Source of the DNA: Thermoleophilaceae bacterium
Lineage (GTDB): Bacteria; Actinomycetota; Thermoleophilia; Solirubrobacterales; Thermoleophilaceae
NCBI GenBank assembly: GCA_030446485.1
Contig: JAUJNF010000002.1
Coordinates: 124,001-188,000, forward strand
Length of the DNA stretch: 64,000 nt
Reading direction: 5' to 3'
Shown: in pieces, positions 26,586 to 33,705 of the stretch
Numbering within the stretch: position 1 is the stretch's first letter
Layout of the letters: every line of letters begins with the position of its first letter
Notes under the pieces: model-generated
Databases searched by the model: none
What the model saw: the letters and a program-made list of their open reading frames with translations, nothing else
Told to the model about the DNA's origin: nothing
Made by a program: the position numbers and the translations under genes

Positions 26586-27890
26586 CTAAGCCAGGCGTCG
26601 CTCGACCACCACCCTCGCCCCCTCCGAGGGCGAGAGCGTGAAGGCCCGCCGGACGATGCGCTCGTCGCGTCGCTGGGCGGGGCGTAGCTCGACACGCGAC
26701 AGCACCACCTGCATGACCGCTCTCATCTCCGCGAGCGCAAAGCCCGCGCCCAGGCAGCGCCGTACCCCCCCGCCGAAGGGAATCCAGGTGTAGGGCGCAG
26801 ACGTCGTGCCGAGGAAGCGCTCGGGGCGGAACGCCTCCGGCGCTTCGTAGAGGTCGGGCTTTCGGTGCAGCAGGAAGATGCACGGCATGAGCACCGTGCC
26901 GGCGGGGTAGTGGCGGTCGCCGAGCGAGAACGGCACCGCAAGCTTGCGAGCGGTGATGGGCACCACCGGCCGCAGGCGGAGGCTCTCCTTGATCGCGGCG
27001 TCGAGGTAGGACGTCTCGCCATGGGCGAGCTCGGCGCGGAGCCGCATCATCACGTCCGGATGGCGAAGGATGCGCTCGAAGGCCCAGGCCAGAGCAGTGG
27101 CCGTGGTCTCGTGGCCCGCGACGAGCATGGTGAGCAGCTGGTCTCGGAGCTCGCGGTCGGTCATCGGCTCGCCGCCCTCGTCCTCGGCGTCCAGGAGCAG
27201 GGACAGGACATCGCCAGGGCGATCGGACTGCTCACGGCGCCGGGCGATCTCCGCGTACAGGGCGCGATCGACCTCCTTCGTGCAGCTCATGAGCTTGCCC
27301 CATGGAGAACGCCCGCCGAGCTCGTGGCGGAGTTGAGGGAGCGTCGTTGCCAGTGTCGTGTTGAGCTCGAGCAGCCGCGCCAGGAGCACGCGGAGCTCGT
27401 CCCGCCGGGGGCCCGGCTGCAGGCCGAACACGGCGCCGAGGATCACGTTCAGCGTCATCGACTGCATCCGCGGCTGGAGGGTGAAGGGCGCGCCGACAGG
27501 CCAGGAGGCCACGTCGTCCTCCGCTGCGGCCAGCATGGCCGCGGTGTGCTGGGCCACGCGCTCGCCGTGGAACGGCGGCAGGAGCAACTTGCGCTGCTGC
27601 AGGTGCTCATCGCCGTCGATCACCAGCAACGACTTGCGCCCGAGCACGCGCCGGAAGAGCCCGTTGATATCGCCCATGTTCATGTCCTGGGGCGAGCCCT
27701 GGAAGACGGCCCTCACCGCGTCGGGCTCGGTGAGGAAGACCACGTCCGCCCTGGGCCCTAGCCGCACCGTGAAGGCGCTGCCGTAGCGGTCCCTGCAGCG
27801 GCGCATGAACCGTTCCGGATTGGTGATCCACTCCAGCGTCTGGACGAACGCGGGTCGGCGGGGGCCGGGAGGAAGGGTGGTCTGCGTCAT
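26586..27890 (-). CDS. Cytochrome P450 (CYP102/CYP4-like bacterial family)
   Basis: 434 residues from ATG 27890 (MTQTTLPPGPRRPAFVQTLEW). All core motifs are present: I-helix AGHETT at 258-263, ExxR as ESLR at 302-305, the PERF region at ~355 and the heme loop PFGGGVRRCLGAGFALAEM with Cys379. The sequence style (PPGP start, DEHLQQRKLLLPPFHG) is that of soluble actinobacterial class I P450s, which need ferredoxin partners; none is encoded here. Substrate unknown. I reject the longer ORF start at 28097, because it would cross the divergent vapB promoter and adds low-complexity residues. Confidence 0.93.
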   Translation of the reverse strand: MTQTTLPPGPRRPAFVQTLEWITNPERFMRRCRDRYGSAFTVRLGPRADVVFLTEPDAVRAVFQGSPQDMNMGDINGLFRRVLGRKSLLVIDGDEHLQQRKLLLPPFHGERVAQHTAAMLAAAEDDVASWPVGAPFTLQPRMQSMTLNVILGAVFGLQPGPRRDELRVLLARLLELNTTLATTLPQLRHELGGRSPWGKLMSCTKEVDRALYAEIARRREQSDRPGDVLSLLLDAEDEGGEPMTDRELRDQLLTMLVAGHETTATALAWAFERILRHPDVMMRLRAELAHGETSYLDAAIKESLRLRPVVPITARKLAVPFSLGDRHYPAGTVLMPCIFLLHRKPDLYEAPEAFRPERFLGTTSAPYTWIPFGGGVRRCLGAGFALAEMRAVMQVVLSRVELRPAQRRDERIVRRAFTLSPSEGARVVVERRLA

Positions 27891-28028
27891 GGAGGGGGGT
27901 GCGACCCGGTTCGTGGCGGGTGCGGCCCGGCCAGACCGAGCCCGCCGTGCGAGGCCCGGGCGATCGCGGATGCACCCTAGCCCGCCTACCGGCCCTGATA
28001 CTCCGCCGGGTGCGGGGTTGTATGCACG

Positions 28029-28055
28029 GCGTATGCTAACGTTGCAAAGCGTATG
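28029..28055. promoter_or_regulatory. Repeated GCGTATG boxes at the vapB start
   Basis: GCGTATG occurs at 28029-28035 and again at 28049-28055, exactly 20 bp (two helical turns) apart, with the palindrome AACGTT between. The second box contains the vapB ATG (28053). This placement fits an autoregulatory operator for a ribbon-helix-helix antitoxin. No experimental support is implied. Confidence 0.45.
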
Positions 28056-28286
28056 GGTGTTCTTGTCCAGGTTCGTGACGTGCCGGAGCATGTCCACCGC
28101 ACGCTGAAGGCCCGAGCGGCGGCGTCAGGCCTGTCCCTCTCGGAGTACCTGCGCGGCGTCCTCGGCCGCACCGCCTCCCGGCCCACCCCTGCGGAGCTCT
28201 CGGCGCGCATCGACGCCCGCGGCACTGCGGAGCTTGGAGAACCGAGCGAGGTCGCAGTCCGGGCCGTTCGCGACTCCGGCGAGTGA
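28053..28286 (+). CDS. Ribbon-helix-helix antitoxin (VapB/FitA-like)
   Basis: 77 residues. The N-terminus GVLVQVRDVPEHVHRTLKARAAASGLSLSEYLRGVL is the FitA/VapB-type ribbon-helix-helix DNA-binding domain. The C-terminal part (PTPAELSARIDARGTAEL...) should wrap the toxin. It overlaps the vapC start by ATGA-type coupling (TGA at 28284, toxin frame from 28283), the normal toxin-antitoxin arrangement. The last ~33 codons lie inside a 506-bp repeat and also occur at the end of a TetR gene at 32.7 kb. Confidence 0.87.
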   Translation: MGVLVQVRDVPEHVHRTLKARAAASGLSLSEYLRGVLGRTASRPTPAELSARIDARGTAELGEPSEVAVRAVRDSGE

Positions 28287-28689
28287 CCGTCATCGACACC
28301 TCGGGCGTGGTCGATTTCCTGCTTGGCGCCGGGGTGGCCGCGGACGTCGAGGCGCTCATGGTCCGGGAGGGCGAGCTGGTAGCCCCGGATCTGCTCGTCT
28401 TCGAGGTGCTCGCCGTAATCCGCCGTCAGACCCTTCGCGGACGGCTCGGCGCGGCCCGCGCCGCCGGGGCCGTGCAGGACCTCGGCGACGTGCCGATCGA
28501 GCTCGTGCCCTCACTCCCCCTGCGCGGCCGGCGTGGGAGCTGCGCAACAACCTGACGGTGGCCGACGCGCTGTTCGTGGCCCTCGCCGAACAACTCGGAG
28601 AGCCGCTGGCCACCAAGGACTCGGCCTTGGCGGCCGCAGCCGCGAAACACGCTGCGGTCGAGGTGGTACTGCTCCCGAGCACGCTTTGA
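28184..28689 (+). repeat. 506-bp direct repeat, copy 1 (antitoxin tail plus vapC)
   Basis: Matches 32698-33203 with three visible differences: one in the antitoxin tail (GGCACTG against GGAACTG) and two adjacent ones just before the toxin stop. The copies are in the same orientation, 4514 bp apart. The repeat covers the last third of vapB and the whole toxin gene, including its frameshift. Confidence 0.95.
28283..28689 (+). pseudogene. VapC-like PIN-domain toxin, copy 1, frameshifted
   Basis: PIN ribonuclease toxin of about 135 residues once one base is restored. The first frame gives TVIDTSGVVDFLLGAGV (first catalytic Asp) and LVFEVLAVIRRQTLRG (Glu), but ends soon after PSLPLRGRRG. The second half, WELRNNLTVADALFVALAEQLGEPLATKDSALA with the last two acidic positions, is in the neighbouring frame, so a base is missing near 28525. 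As written the toxin lacks half of its active site. The identical defect in copy 2 argues that the mutation is real and came before the duplication, unless both copies were polished to one consensus. Confidence 0.82.
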
Positions 28690-28716
28690 AGGTGAGAAGG
28701 CCGGCGGGCGCGTTCG

Positions 28717-28860
28717 AGTCGTGTGGTAGTAACCCCGGCTCCATGAACGGCCTGCAGCGACAGACGGGCCATGCGGGCCAACCGCGACGCCTTCGACCAC
28801 TGGCGGATCGTGCCGCGGATGCTGCGCGACGTCTCGCGGCGCGACACGCGGAGCCGCGCA
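28717..28860 (+). pseudogene. Truncated duplicate of the 5' end of the FMN-dependent oxidase gene
   Basis: The sequence just before and after ATG 28743 (GTGTGGTAG.AACCC, then ATGAACGGCCTGCAGCGACAGACGG) matches 29675-29728, the leader and first codons of the intact oxidase gene. It then jumps, with about 130 bp lost, to CATGCGGGCCAACCGCGACGCCTTCGACC, which matches the intact gene from ~29861. Similarity fades after the CGCGACACG near 28860. The reading frame is not kept across the junction. This is a decayed partial copy, not a gene. Confidence 0.75.
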
Positions 28861-29000
28861 GCAACACCGCGGCAGCGGCCTCGAGCGCAACGGTCGGCTC
28901 GCTGTCGCCGCGGGCGTCGCGGGGTCCTCCGCGGGGGGCCACTCCGCTAGGGGCTGGTGAAGCGGGCTCGCCTCCGGCTCGCTCGGTACCGTGTGGCTCA

Positions 29001-29267
29001 ATGAGCAGCCAGCGAGTGCCCGGTGGGGTGGTGCACGAATTGCCCGCAGACCTGCGCAAGGCGCTGATCGCCAACACCACGTCACTCGGCGCGTGGAAGG
29101 ACATCACGCCCTTGGCCCGGAACGAGTTCATTTGCTGGGTCGAAGATGCCAAGCAGCAGCTGACCCGAGAGCGTAGGATTCGCCGGACCCAGGAGGAGCT
29201 CGAGGAAGGCCAGCGCCGGCCCTGCTGCTGGCCTGGGTGCAAGCACCGCGAACGCACCGGCAGGTAG
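29001..29267 (+). CDS. YdeI/OmpD-associated family protein, short form
   Basis: 88 residues from ATG 29001. The sequence VVHELPADLRKALIANTTSLGAWKDITPLARNEFICWVEDAKQQLTRERRIRRTQEEL follows the YdeI/OmdA C-terminal pattern (DL..AL..N......F..L.P..R.E...WI..AK...TR..RI..T...L..G). Its tail RRPCCWPGCKHRERTGR is a version seen in actinobacterial members. The family is linked to bacteriocin or envelope-stress protection in some bacteria, but its biochemical role is not established. The longer ORF from 28533 is a chance extension through the pseudogene upstream. Confidence 0.8.
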   Translation: MSSQRVPGGVVHELPADLRKALIANTTSLGAWKDITPLARNEFICWVEDAKQQLTRERRIRRTQEELEEGQRRPCCWPGCKHRERTGR

Positions 29268-29623
29268 CGGCCGGCGCAAGAGGCGACCATCACCTAGCCC
29301 GGCAGGAGGCGCGGCGGATCGGAAAACTTCTGGCCAATTTCAGAGTCGACGACCGTGGCGGGCTGTCGCCCGCCAAGAAGCTAATCAATGACGACAGCCC
29401 CAGCGACGGTTTCACCAAGCTGTGGGAGCTGAAGCGGCTCGATCTGACCGTTGAGGCGGTCGCGCGGCGTCCGCCGTACAGCGCTCTGTTCTCCCCCGCC
29501 GAGCGGACCAAGGCCCGCAAGCGGCTTGAGGACTACGGCTATCGGCTCGAGACGTTGTGGGCGTACCGAGAGCTGTTGCGAGTCGAGCCCGGGTCTCAAG
29601 GCATTCGCGCGCGAGCAGGATAG
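29237..29623 (+). CDS. Conserved-looking hypothetical protein
   Basis: Up to 128 residues. The convincing part begins around LARQEARRIGKLLANF and continues LSPAKKLINDDSPSDGFTKLWELKRLDLTVEAVARRPPYSALFSPAERTKARKRLEDYGY. The regular charged helices and the final AR.RL..YGY look like a real soluble protein, but I do not recognise a family. The GTG at 29237 would overlap the YdeI gene by 31 bp, and a truncated 5' end is equally possible. The end of the frame contains one copy of a 22-bp repeat found again at 42.06 kb. Confidence 0.5.
   Translation: MQAPRTHRQVAAGARGDHHLARQEARRIGKLLANFRVDDRGGLSPAKKLINDDSPSDGFTKLWELKRLDLTVEAVARRPPYSALFSPAERTKARKRLEDYGYRLETLWAYRELLRVEPGSQGIRARAG
29571..29592 (+). repeat. 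22-bp repeat, left copy
   Basis: AGCTGTTGCGAGTCGAGCCC followed by GG is present exactly at 29571-29592 and at 42063-42084 in the same orientation. GGCGGAACACA follows both copies, though at different distances. The pair brackets 12.5 kb of accessory genes. Confidence 0.85.
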
Positions 29624-29701
29624 GCGGCGTCGGGCCCCGGAAGCCGACGCTGGGCGGGCCGGGCGGAACACATTCGAGGGGTGTGGTAGGAACCCGGGTC
29701 C

Positions 29702-30991
29702 ATGAACGGTCTGCAGCGACAGACGGCGATCTACCTGCAAGGCGTGAGCGGCCGCCGGTCGCCCGTGTCCACCGACGCTACCCGGCTCGAGGGCCACGCG
29801 CGCAGGCACATGTCGGCCGAGGCGTTCGCCTACATCGCCGGCGGGGCGGGCACCGGCCGGACCATGCGGGCCAACCGCGACGCCTTCGACCGCTGGCAAA
29901 TCGTGCCGCGCATGCTGCGCGATGTCTCCCGCCGCGACACGAGCGTCGAGCTCTTCGGTCGGCGGCTGCCCTCGCCGTTCCTCCTGGCCCCGATCGGCGT
30001 GCTCGAGATGGTGGACCGCCAGGCGGATCTCGCGGTGGCTCGCGCCGCCCGCGAGGAGGGGATCCCGATGGTCTTCTCCAACCAGGCGTCGCGACCGATG
30101 GAGGCCTGCGCCCAGGCCCTGCGCCAGAGCCCCCACTGGTTCCAGCTCTACTGGAGCACCTCGAACGCGCTCGTGGAGAGCTTCGTGTCGCGCGCGGAGC
30201 GCTGCGGCTCCGAGGCGATCGTGGTCACGCTCGACACGACGATGCTCGGCTGGCGCACCCGCGACCTCGATCTCGCCTACCTGCCGTTCCTACGCGGCAA
30301 GGGGATCGCGCAGTACACGAGCGACCCGGTGTTCCAGCACCTGCTCACCGAGGATTCCGCAAGCGCAGCGACCCCCGAGCCCCGGCCGACGCTCGCCGCG
30401 CTGCGTACGCTCGTGGAGCTCACACGCGCCTACCCCGACCGCTTCTGGCCCGCCCTGCGCTCCGGCCGCGCGCGCGCCGCGGTGCAGCGCTTCGTCCAGA
30501 TCTACTCGCGCCCGTCGCTCACCTGGGACGACCTGCCGTTCCTGCGCGAGCGCACGAAGCTGCCGATCGTGCTGAAGGGCATCCTCCATGCCGACGACGC
30601 CGCCCGAGCCGTCGACGCCGGCATGGACGGCGTCTGGATCTCGAACCACGGCGGACGGCAGGTGGACGGCGCGATCGGCACCCTCGACGCGCTCCCGGGC
30701 ATCGCCTCAGCCGTCGGCGGGCAGGTGCCGATCCTGCTCGACAGCGGCATCCGAGGCGGCGCCGACGCCTTCAAGGCACTCGCCCTCGGCGCCACCGCGG
30801 TGTGCATCGGCCGCCCGTACGCCTACGGCCTGGCCATCGCCGGGCAGGCCGGCGTGCGGGACGTGATCCAGAACTTCCGGGCCGACTTCGACCTGACCAT
30901 GGGGCTGGCGGGCTGCGCCTCGGTCGAGGAGATCGACGAGGATGCGCTCAGGGAGGTGCCGGGCGGGGCTCGGGCGACGGCCGACGATTAG
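29702..30991 (+). CDS. FMN-dependent alpha-hydroxy-acid oxidase (lactate 2-monooxygenase-like)
   Basis: 429-residue TIM-barrel flavoenzyme. Family features: AEAFAYIAGGAGTGRTMRANRDAFDRW at the start of the barrel, FLLAPIG, FSNQASRPME, HWFQLYWSTSN, VVTLDTTMLGWRTRDLDLAYLPF, VLKGILHADDA (FMN-contacting Lys), WISNHGGRQVDGAI with the catalytic His and the Arg, and LLDSGIRGGADAFKALALGATAVCIGRPYAYGLA for the FMN phosphate. The AYIAGGAG and long loop before the KG motif fit lactate 2-monooxygenase and relatives better than glycolate oxidase. Substrate unproven. A truncated copy of its 5' end lies 1 kb upstream. Confidence 0.9.
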   Translation: MNGLQRQTAIYLQGVSGRRSPVSTDATRLEGHARRHMSAEAFAYIAGGAGTGRTMRANRDAFDRWQIVPRMLRDVSRRDTSVELFGRRLPSPFLLAPIGVLEMVDRQADLAVARAAREEGIPMVFSNQASRPMEACAQALRQSPHWFQLYWSTSNALVESFVSRAERCGSEAIVVTLDTTMLGWRTRDLDLAYLPFLRGKGIAQYTSDPVFQHLLTEDSASAATPEPRPTLAALRTLVELTRAYPDRFWPALRSGRARAAVQRFVQIYSRPSLTWDDLPFLRERTKLPIVLKGILHADDAARAVDAGMDGVWISNHGGRQVDGAIGTLDALPGIASAVGGQVPILLDSGIRGGADAFKALALGATAVCIGRPYAYGLAIAGQAGVRDVIQNFRADFDLTMGLAGCASVEEIDEDALREVPGGARATADD

Positions 30992-31024
30992 GGCAACCTG
31001 ACTCGCCGCCTCCGGCGCGGACTC

Positions 31025-31498
31025 CTAGGAGTAGGCGACCTGCCCGCGCGGTTCGCTGACGGCAGTCCCGCCGCTTCCGGCCTGGCGAGGCCCGCGGGCG
31101 ACGATCGCCGCCCCGAACCCGAGCGCGATGCACAGCGGGAGTAGAGCGTCAGGTCGAGCTGCGCAAAGACGGAGTCGAGACCGCCGATCAGGTCGACCGG
31201 GATGAAGAGCGCCCCGCGGGCCACGAGGACTAAGGCGACGCTCCAAGTAGCAGCCCGGAGAACCCGCTCGCGACGGCGCGGCGCGCGCCGCCGCCGCCCC
31301 GCCCCCGGCGCCGCCGAGGCCCGCCGCGGCCGCCCAGACGAGCGGCTCCGCGGGTAGCTCGGCACCCGCTCCCACCACCCGCTCGGCGAGCGCCCGGTCC
31401 GTACCGCCCGGCCACCTCCATCCCAGCGCCCAGGCGGCGTGGATCGCGGCGACCGTGCCCAGAGCGGCCGGTACGACGATGCGGGCAGGGCGAAACAT
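31025..31498 (-). CDS. DUF3995-like membrane protein (two frameshifts)
   Basis: Begins at MFRPARIVVPAALGTVAAIHAAWALGWRWPGG, the typical opening of small four-helix DUF3995 proteins, and continues AERVVGAGAELPAEPLVWAAAAGLGGAG. The frame changes near 31300 to VLRAATWSVALVLVARGALFIPVDLIGGLDSVFAQLDLTLYS, and again near 31140 to LCIALGFGAAIVARGPRQAG before the stop at 31025. All parts are in the right order. Function unknown. It is preceded without a stop by the SRPBCC frame, so either the two genes are fused or the upstream stop is hidden by another indel. Confidence 0.7.
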   Translation of the reverse strand: MFRPARIVVPAALGTVAAIHAAWALGWRWPGGTDRALAERVVGAGAELPAEPLVWAAAAGLGGAGGGAAAARAAPSRAGSPGCYLERRLSPRGPRGALHPGRPDRRSRLRLCAARPDALLPLCIALGFGAAIVARGPRQAGSGGTAVSEPRGQVAYS

Positions 31499-32059
31499 GC
31501 GGTAGCCGAGCGGAGGTCGTCCGCTGTCTCGTCCCGCGGCGGGAGGGAGCTTTCCGAGCGCGCGCCCGAGTGCGATCTCGAGCCCGTTCACGGCGCGAAG
31601 CCAGCGCGGAATGCGCGTGCGGCGCTCGAGGGATCCGGTCGCCTCGAGCTCCGCCCGATCGAACGCCGTCTCGACCATGGCGTCGTGCCAGCCGACCAAG
31701 ACGGGCAAGATCGGCCGCATCCACCGGCTCGTGTCCGCCTCCAGGATGTGGGTGAGCCGGCACCGTGCGGCCCGAGCGCGTCGAGCTCAAAGCGGTGCGT
31801 TCCCGACAGGCCCCCGTCCGGGGAGAACTCGAAGACGATCCGTCGGCCAGGCTCGTACTCGGCCACCGAGTAGCGGATCGATCCGTGACCACCGTCGGCA
31901 CCGACGCCGAGCGGGCGATCGAAGACCACCGGCTCCGCCACCCAGATGTCGGTGGCCCAGAGCCGATCGTCCCGCGCTCCCCAGCGTGTCGAGGATCTCG
32001 CCGACCGCCGCCGGTGCGGCTGCGATCTCGCGCGTGTGGATGTTGTCGATCTTCGCCAT
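31499..32059 (-). CDS. SRPBCC (START-like) family protein (frameshifted)
   Basis: Starts at ATG 32059 with AKIDNIHTREIAAAPAAVGEILDTLGS, the usual N-terminus of polyketide-cyclase/SRPBCC proteins. A frame change near 31980 leads to RLWATDIWVAEPVVFDRPLGVGADGGHGSIRYSVAEYEPGRRIVFEFSPDGGLSGTHRFELDALG. A second change near 31765 leads to MRPILPVLVGWHDAMVETAFDRAE. The helix-grip pattern (GSIRYSV.EYEPGRRI.FEF, then the C-terminal WHD..VE..FD) is clear. The ligand is unknown. It is divergent from the TetR gene with a palindromic site between, so it is a likely target of that regulator. Confidence 0.76.
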
Positions 32060-32068
32060 GGCGTGCCT

Positions 32069-32108
32069 CCATACGGTTGCGTACTGTCCCGCGTACGGTA
32101 GCGTATGG
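32069..32108. promoter_or_regulatory. Palindromic operator between the SRPBCC and TetR genes
   Basis: CCATACG (32069-32075) and CGTATGG (32102-32108) are the outer arms, with GTAC (32081-32084) and GTAC (32093-32096) as inner arms of the same dyad. The TetR ATG (32105) lies in the right arm. A dyad in a 45-bp divergent gap is what a self-regulating TetR repressor would use. The GCGTATG core also occurs twice at the vapB start. Confidence 0.6.
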
Positions 32109-32800
32109 CCATGAGCCTGTCAAAGGACGACTGGGTGCGCGCCGCCCTGTTCGCGATCGCCGAGGGCGGGGCCGCGGCGGTCGCAGTCGAGCCGCTGGCC
32201 GAGCGGCTGGGAGCCACCAAGGGCAGCTTCTACTGGCACTTCCGCAACCGGGAGCACCTGATCGCCAGTGCACTCGAGTTCTGGGAGCGCGAGGGAACGG
32301 ACGACCCGATCGCCGAGCTCGCTCCCGTCTCAGACCCCGTCGAACGGCTCCGCCGCCTGCTCGAGATCGCGATCGGCTACGAGGACGACGACGCCGCCGG
32401 ACAGGCGGACGTCGGCCTGCTCGCCGCGGCCAACGACCCGGTCGTCGGACCGGTGCTGAGGCGGGTAGCCGACAAGCGGCTCGACTTCCTCGAACGCATC
32501 TTCACCGAGCTGGGATTCACCGCCGGCGAGTCGCGCCACCGGGCCCGGATCGCCTACAGCGCCTTCCTGGGCTGGTTCGAGCTACGACGCGTGGTCCCGA
32601 ATCGGACGCCGCTCGGGCGCGAGCGGGCGGCTTATGAGCGCGCGGTGCTCAACCTCGTGCTCGCCGACCTGCCGGGCGGTCCACCCGCTAGGCCGAACAC
32701 CCCTGCGGAGCTCTCGGCGCGCATCGACGCCCGCGGAACTGCGGAGCTTGGAGAACCGAGCGAGGTCGCAGTCCGGGCCGTTCGCGACTCCGGCGAGTGA
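32105..32800 (+). CDS. TetR-family regulator with an antitoxin-derived C-terminal tail
   Basis: 231 residues. The N-terminal helix-turn-helix is AALFAIAEGGAAAVAVEPLAERLGATKGSFYWHFRNREHLIASAL, a clean TetR_N domain. The ligand domain runs to about LNLVLADLPGG (near residue 192). From TPAELSARIDARG to the end, the protein is the C-terminal toxin-binding tail of the VapB-like antitoxin at 28.0 kb, joined in frame by the 506-bp duplication. The next gene is the second copy of the frameshifted vapC, reached by the same overlap as in the original locus. The start could also be ATG 32111. The native C-terminus of the regulator has therefore been replaced or extended. Confidence 0.9.
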   Translation: MAMSLSKDDWVRAALFAIAEGGAAAVAVEPLAERLGATKGSFYWHFRNREHLIASALEFWEREGTDDPIAELAPVSDPVERLRRLLEIAIGYEDDDAAGQADVGLLAAANDPVVGPVLRRVADKRLDFLERIFTELGFTAGESRHRARIAYSAFLGWFELRRVVPNRTPLGRERAAYERAVLNLVLADLPGGPPARPNTPAELSARIDARGTAELGEPSEVAVRAVRDSGE

Positions 32801-33203
32801 CCGTCATCGACACCTCGGGCGTGGTCGATTTCCTGCTTGGCGCCGGGGTGGCCGCGGACGTCGAGGCGCTCATGGTCCGGGAGGGCGAGCTGGTAGCCCC
32901 GGATCTGCTCGTCTTCGAGGTGCTCGCCGTAATCCGCCGTCAGACCCTTCGCGGACGGCTCGGCGCGGCCCGCGCCGCCGGGGCCGTGCAGGACCTCGGC
33001 GACGTGCCGATCGAGCTCGTGCCCTCACTCCCCCTGCGCGGCCGGCGTGGGAGCTGCGCAACAACCTGACGGTGGCCGACGCGCTGTTCGTGGCCCTCGC
33101 CGAACAACTCGGAGAGCCGCTGGCCACCAAGGACTCGGCCTTGGCGGCCGCAGCCGCGAAACACGCTGCGGTCGAGGTGGTACTGCTCCCGAGCCTGCTT
33201 TGA
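32698..33203 (+). repeat. 506-bp direct repeat, copy 2 (antitoxin tail plus vapC)
   Basis: Second copy of 28184-28689, offset 4514 bp, same strand, three differences. The left end falls inside the TetR reading frame and the right end coincides with the vapC stop codon. No terminal inverted repeats or transposase flank it. Confidence 0.95.
32797..33203 (+). pseudogene. VapC-like PIN-domain toxin, copy 2, frameshifted
   Basis: Identical to copy 1 up to the last three codons, where LLPSLL replaces LLPSTL. It carries the same missing base (here near 33039), so the N-terminal Asp/Glu half and the C-terminal half with TVADALFVAL and TKDSALA are in different frames. The full antitoxin DNA-binding domain is absent upstream; only its tail remains, as part of the TetR protein. 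Confidence 0.82.
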
Positions 33204-33291
33204 GCTGAGAGGCGGTCGGGTACCCGGCCGCCCACCGCCAGTGCCGCTCGACGCACCGACAGGTCTCCCCCGCTCTGGCAGGATCTCACGT

Positions 33292-33705
33292 ATGGACAAC
33301 GCCGTCTTGCGCTACCGGGCAGCCTCCGAGGCGAACGACATCGGGGGGCTCATGAACACTCTGGCCCCGGACGTCGAGCTGGTTTCGCCCATCTCCGGCC
33401 GAATGGTTTTCCGCGGGCAGGACGACCTTCGCGTTCTGCTCACAGCGGTCTACGGCAGCATGACCGGTCTGCGCTGGCACGAAGAAGTCGGGGACACCAG
33501 CGTGCGCGTGATCATGGGTGACGCCGCCGTGGGGCCGCTCAAGCTCGGGGACGCGATGGTCCTCGAACTCGCAGAGGACGGACGAATACGACGAATCAGG
33601 CCGCACCTGCGCCCTTGGCTAGCGCTCACGCTGCTGGCACTCAGGCTCGGGCCGAAGGTTGGACGCCACCCGGGGGTCGTCCGCCGCGCGCTACGACGGT
33701 CCTGA
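33292..33705 (+). CDS. SnoaL/NTF2-like fold protein
   Basis: 137 residues from ATG 33292. The alpha+beta-barrel pattern begins VLRYRAASEANDIGGLMNTLAPDVELVSPISGRMVFRGQDDLRVLLTAVYGSM and continues with MVLELAEDGRIRRIRPHLRPWLALTLLALRLG. This is the SnoaL-like polyketide-cyclase/NTF2 arrangement commonly found in small actinobacterial proteins with unassigned roles. Its conserved acidic and His residues are not clear enough to predict catalysis. It sits alone 89 bp after the second vapC copy and is followed by a long non-coding stretch. Confidence 0.78.
   Translation: MDNAVLRYRAASEANDIGGLMNTLAPDVELVSPISGRMVFRGQDDLRVLLTAVYGSMTGLRWHEEVGDTSVRVIMGDAAVGPLKLGDAMVLELAEDGRIRRIRPHLRPWLALTLLALRLGPKVGRHPGVVRRALRRS

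Noticed and set aside
29381-30136. 251-codon minus-strand ORF opposite the hypothetical and oxidase genes
   Set aside because: Shadow of the intact FMN-oxidase frame: high GC third positions on the opposite strand, low-complexity Arg/Ala/Pro content and no family motif.
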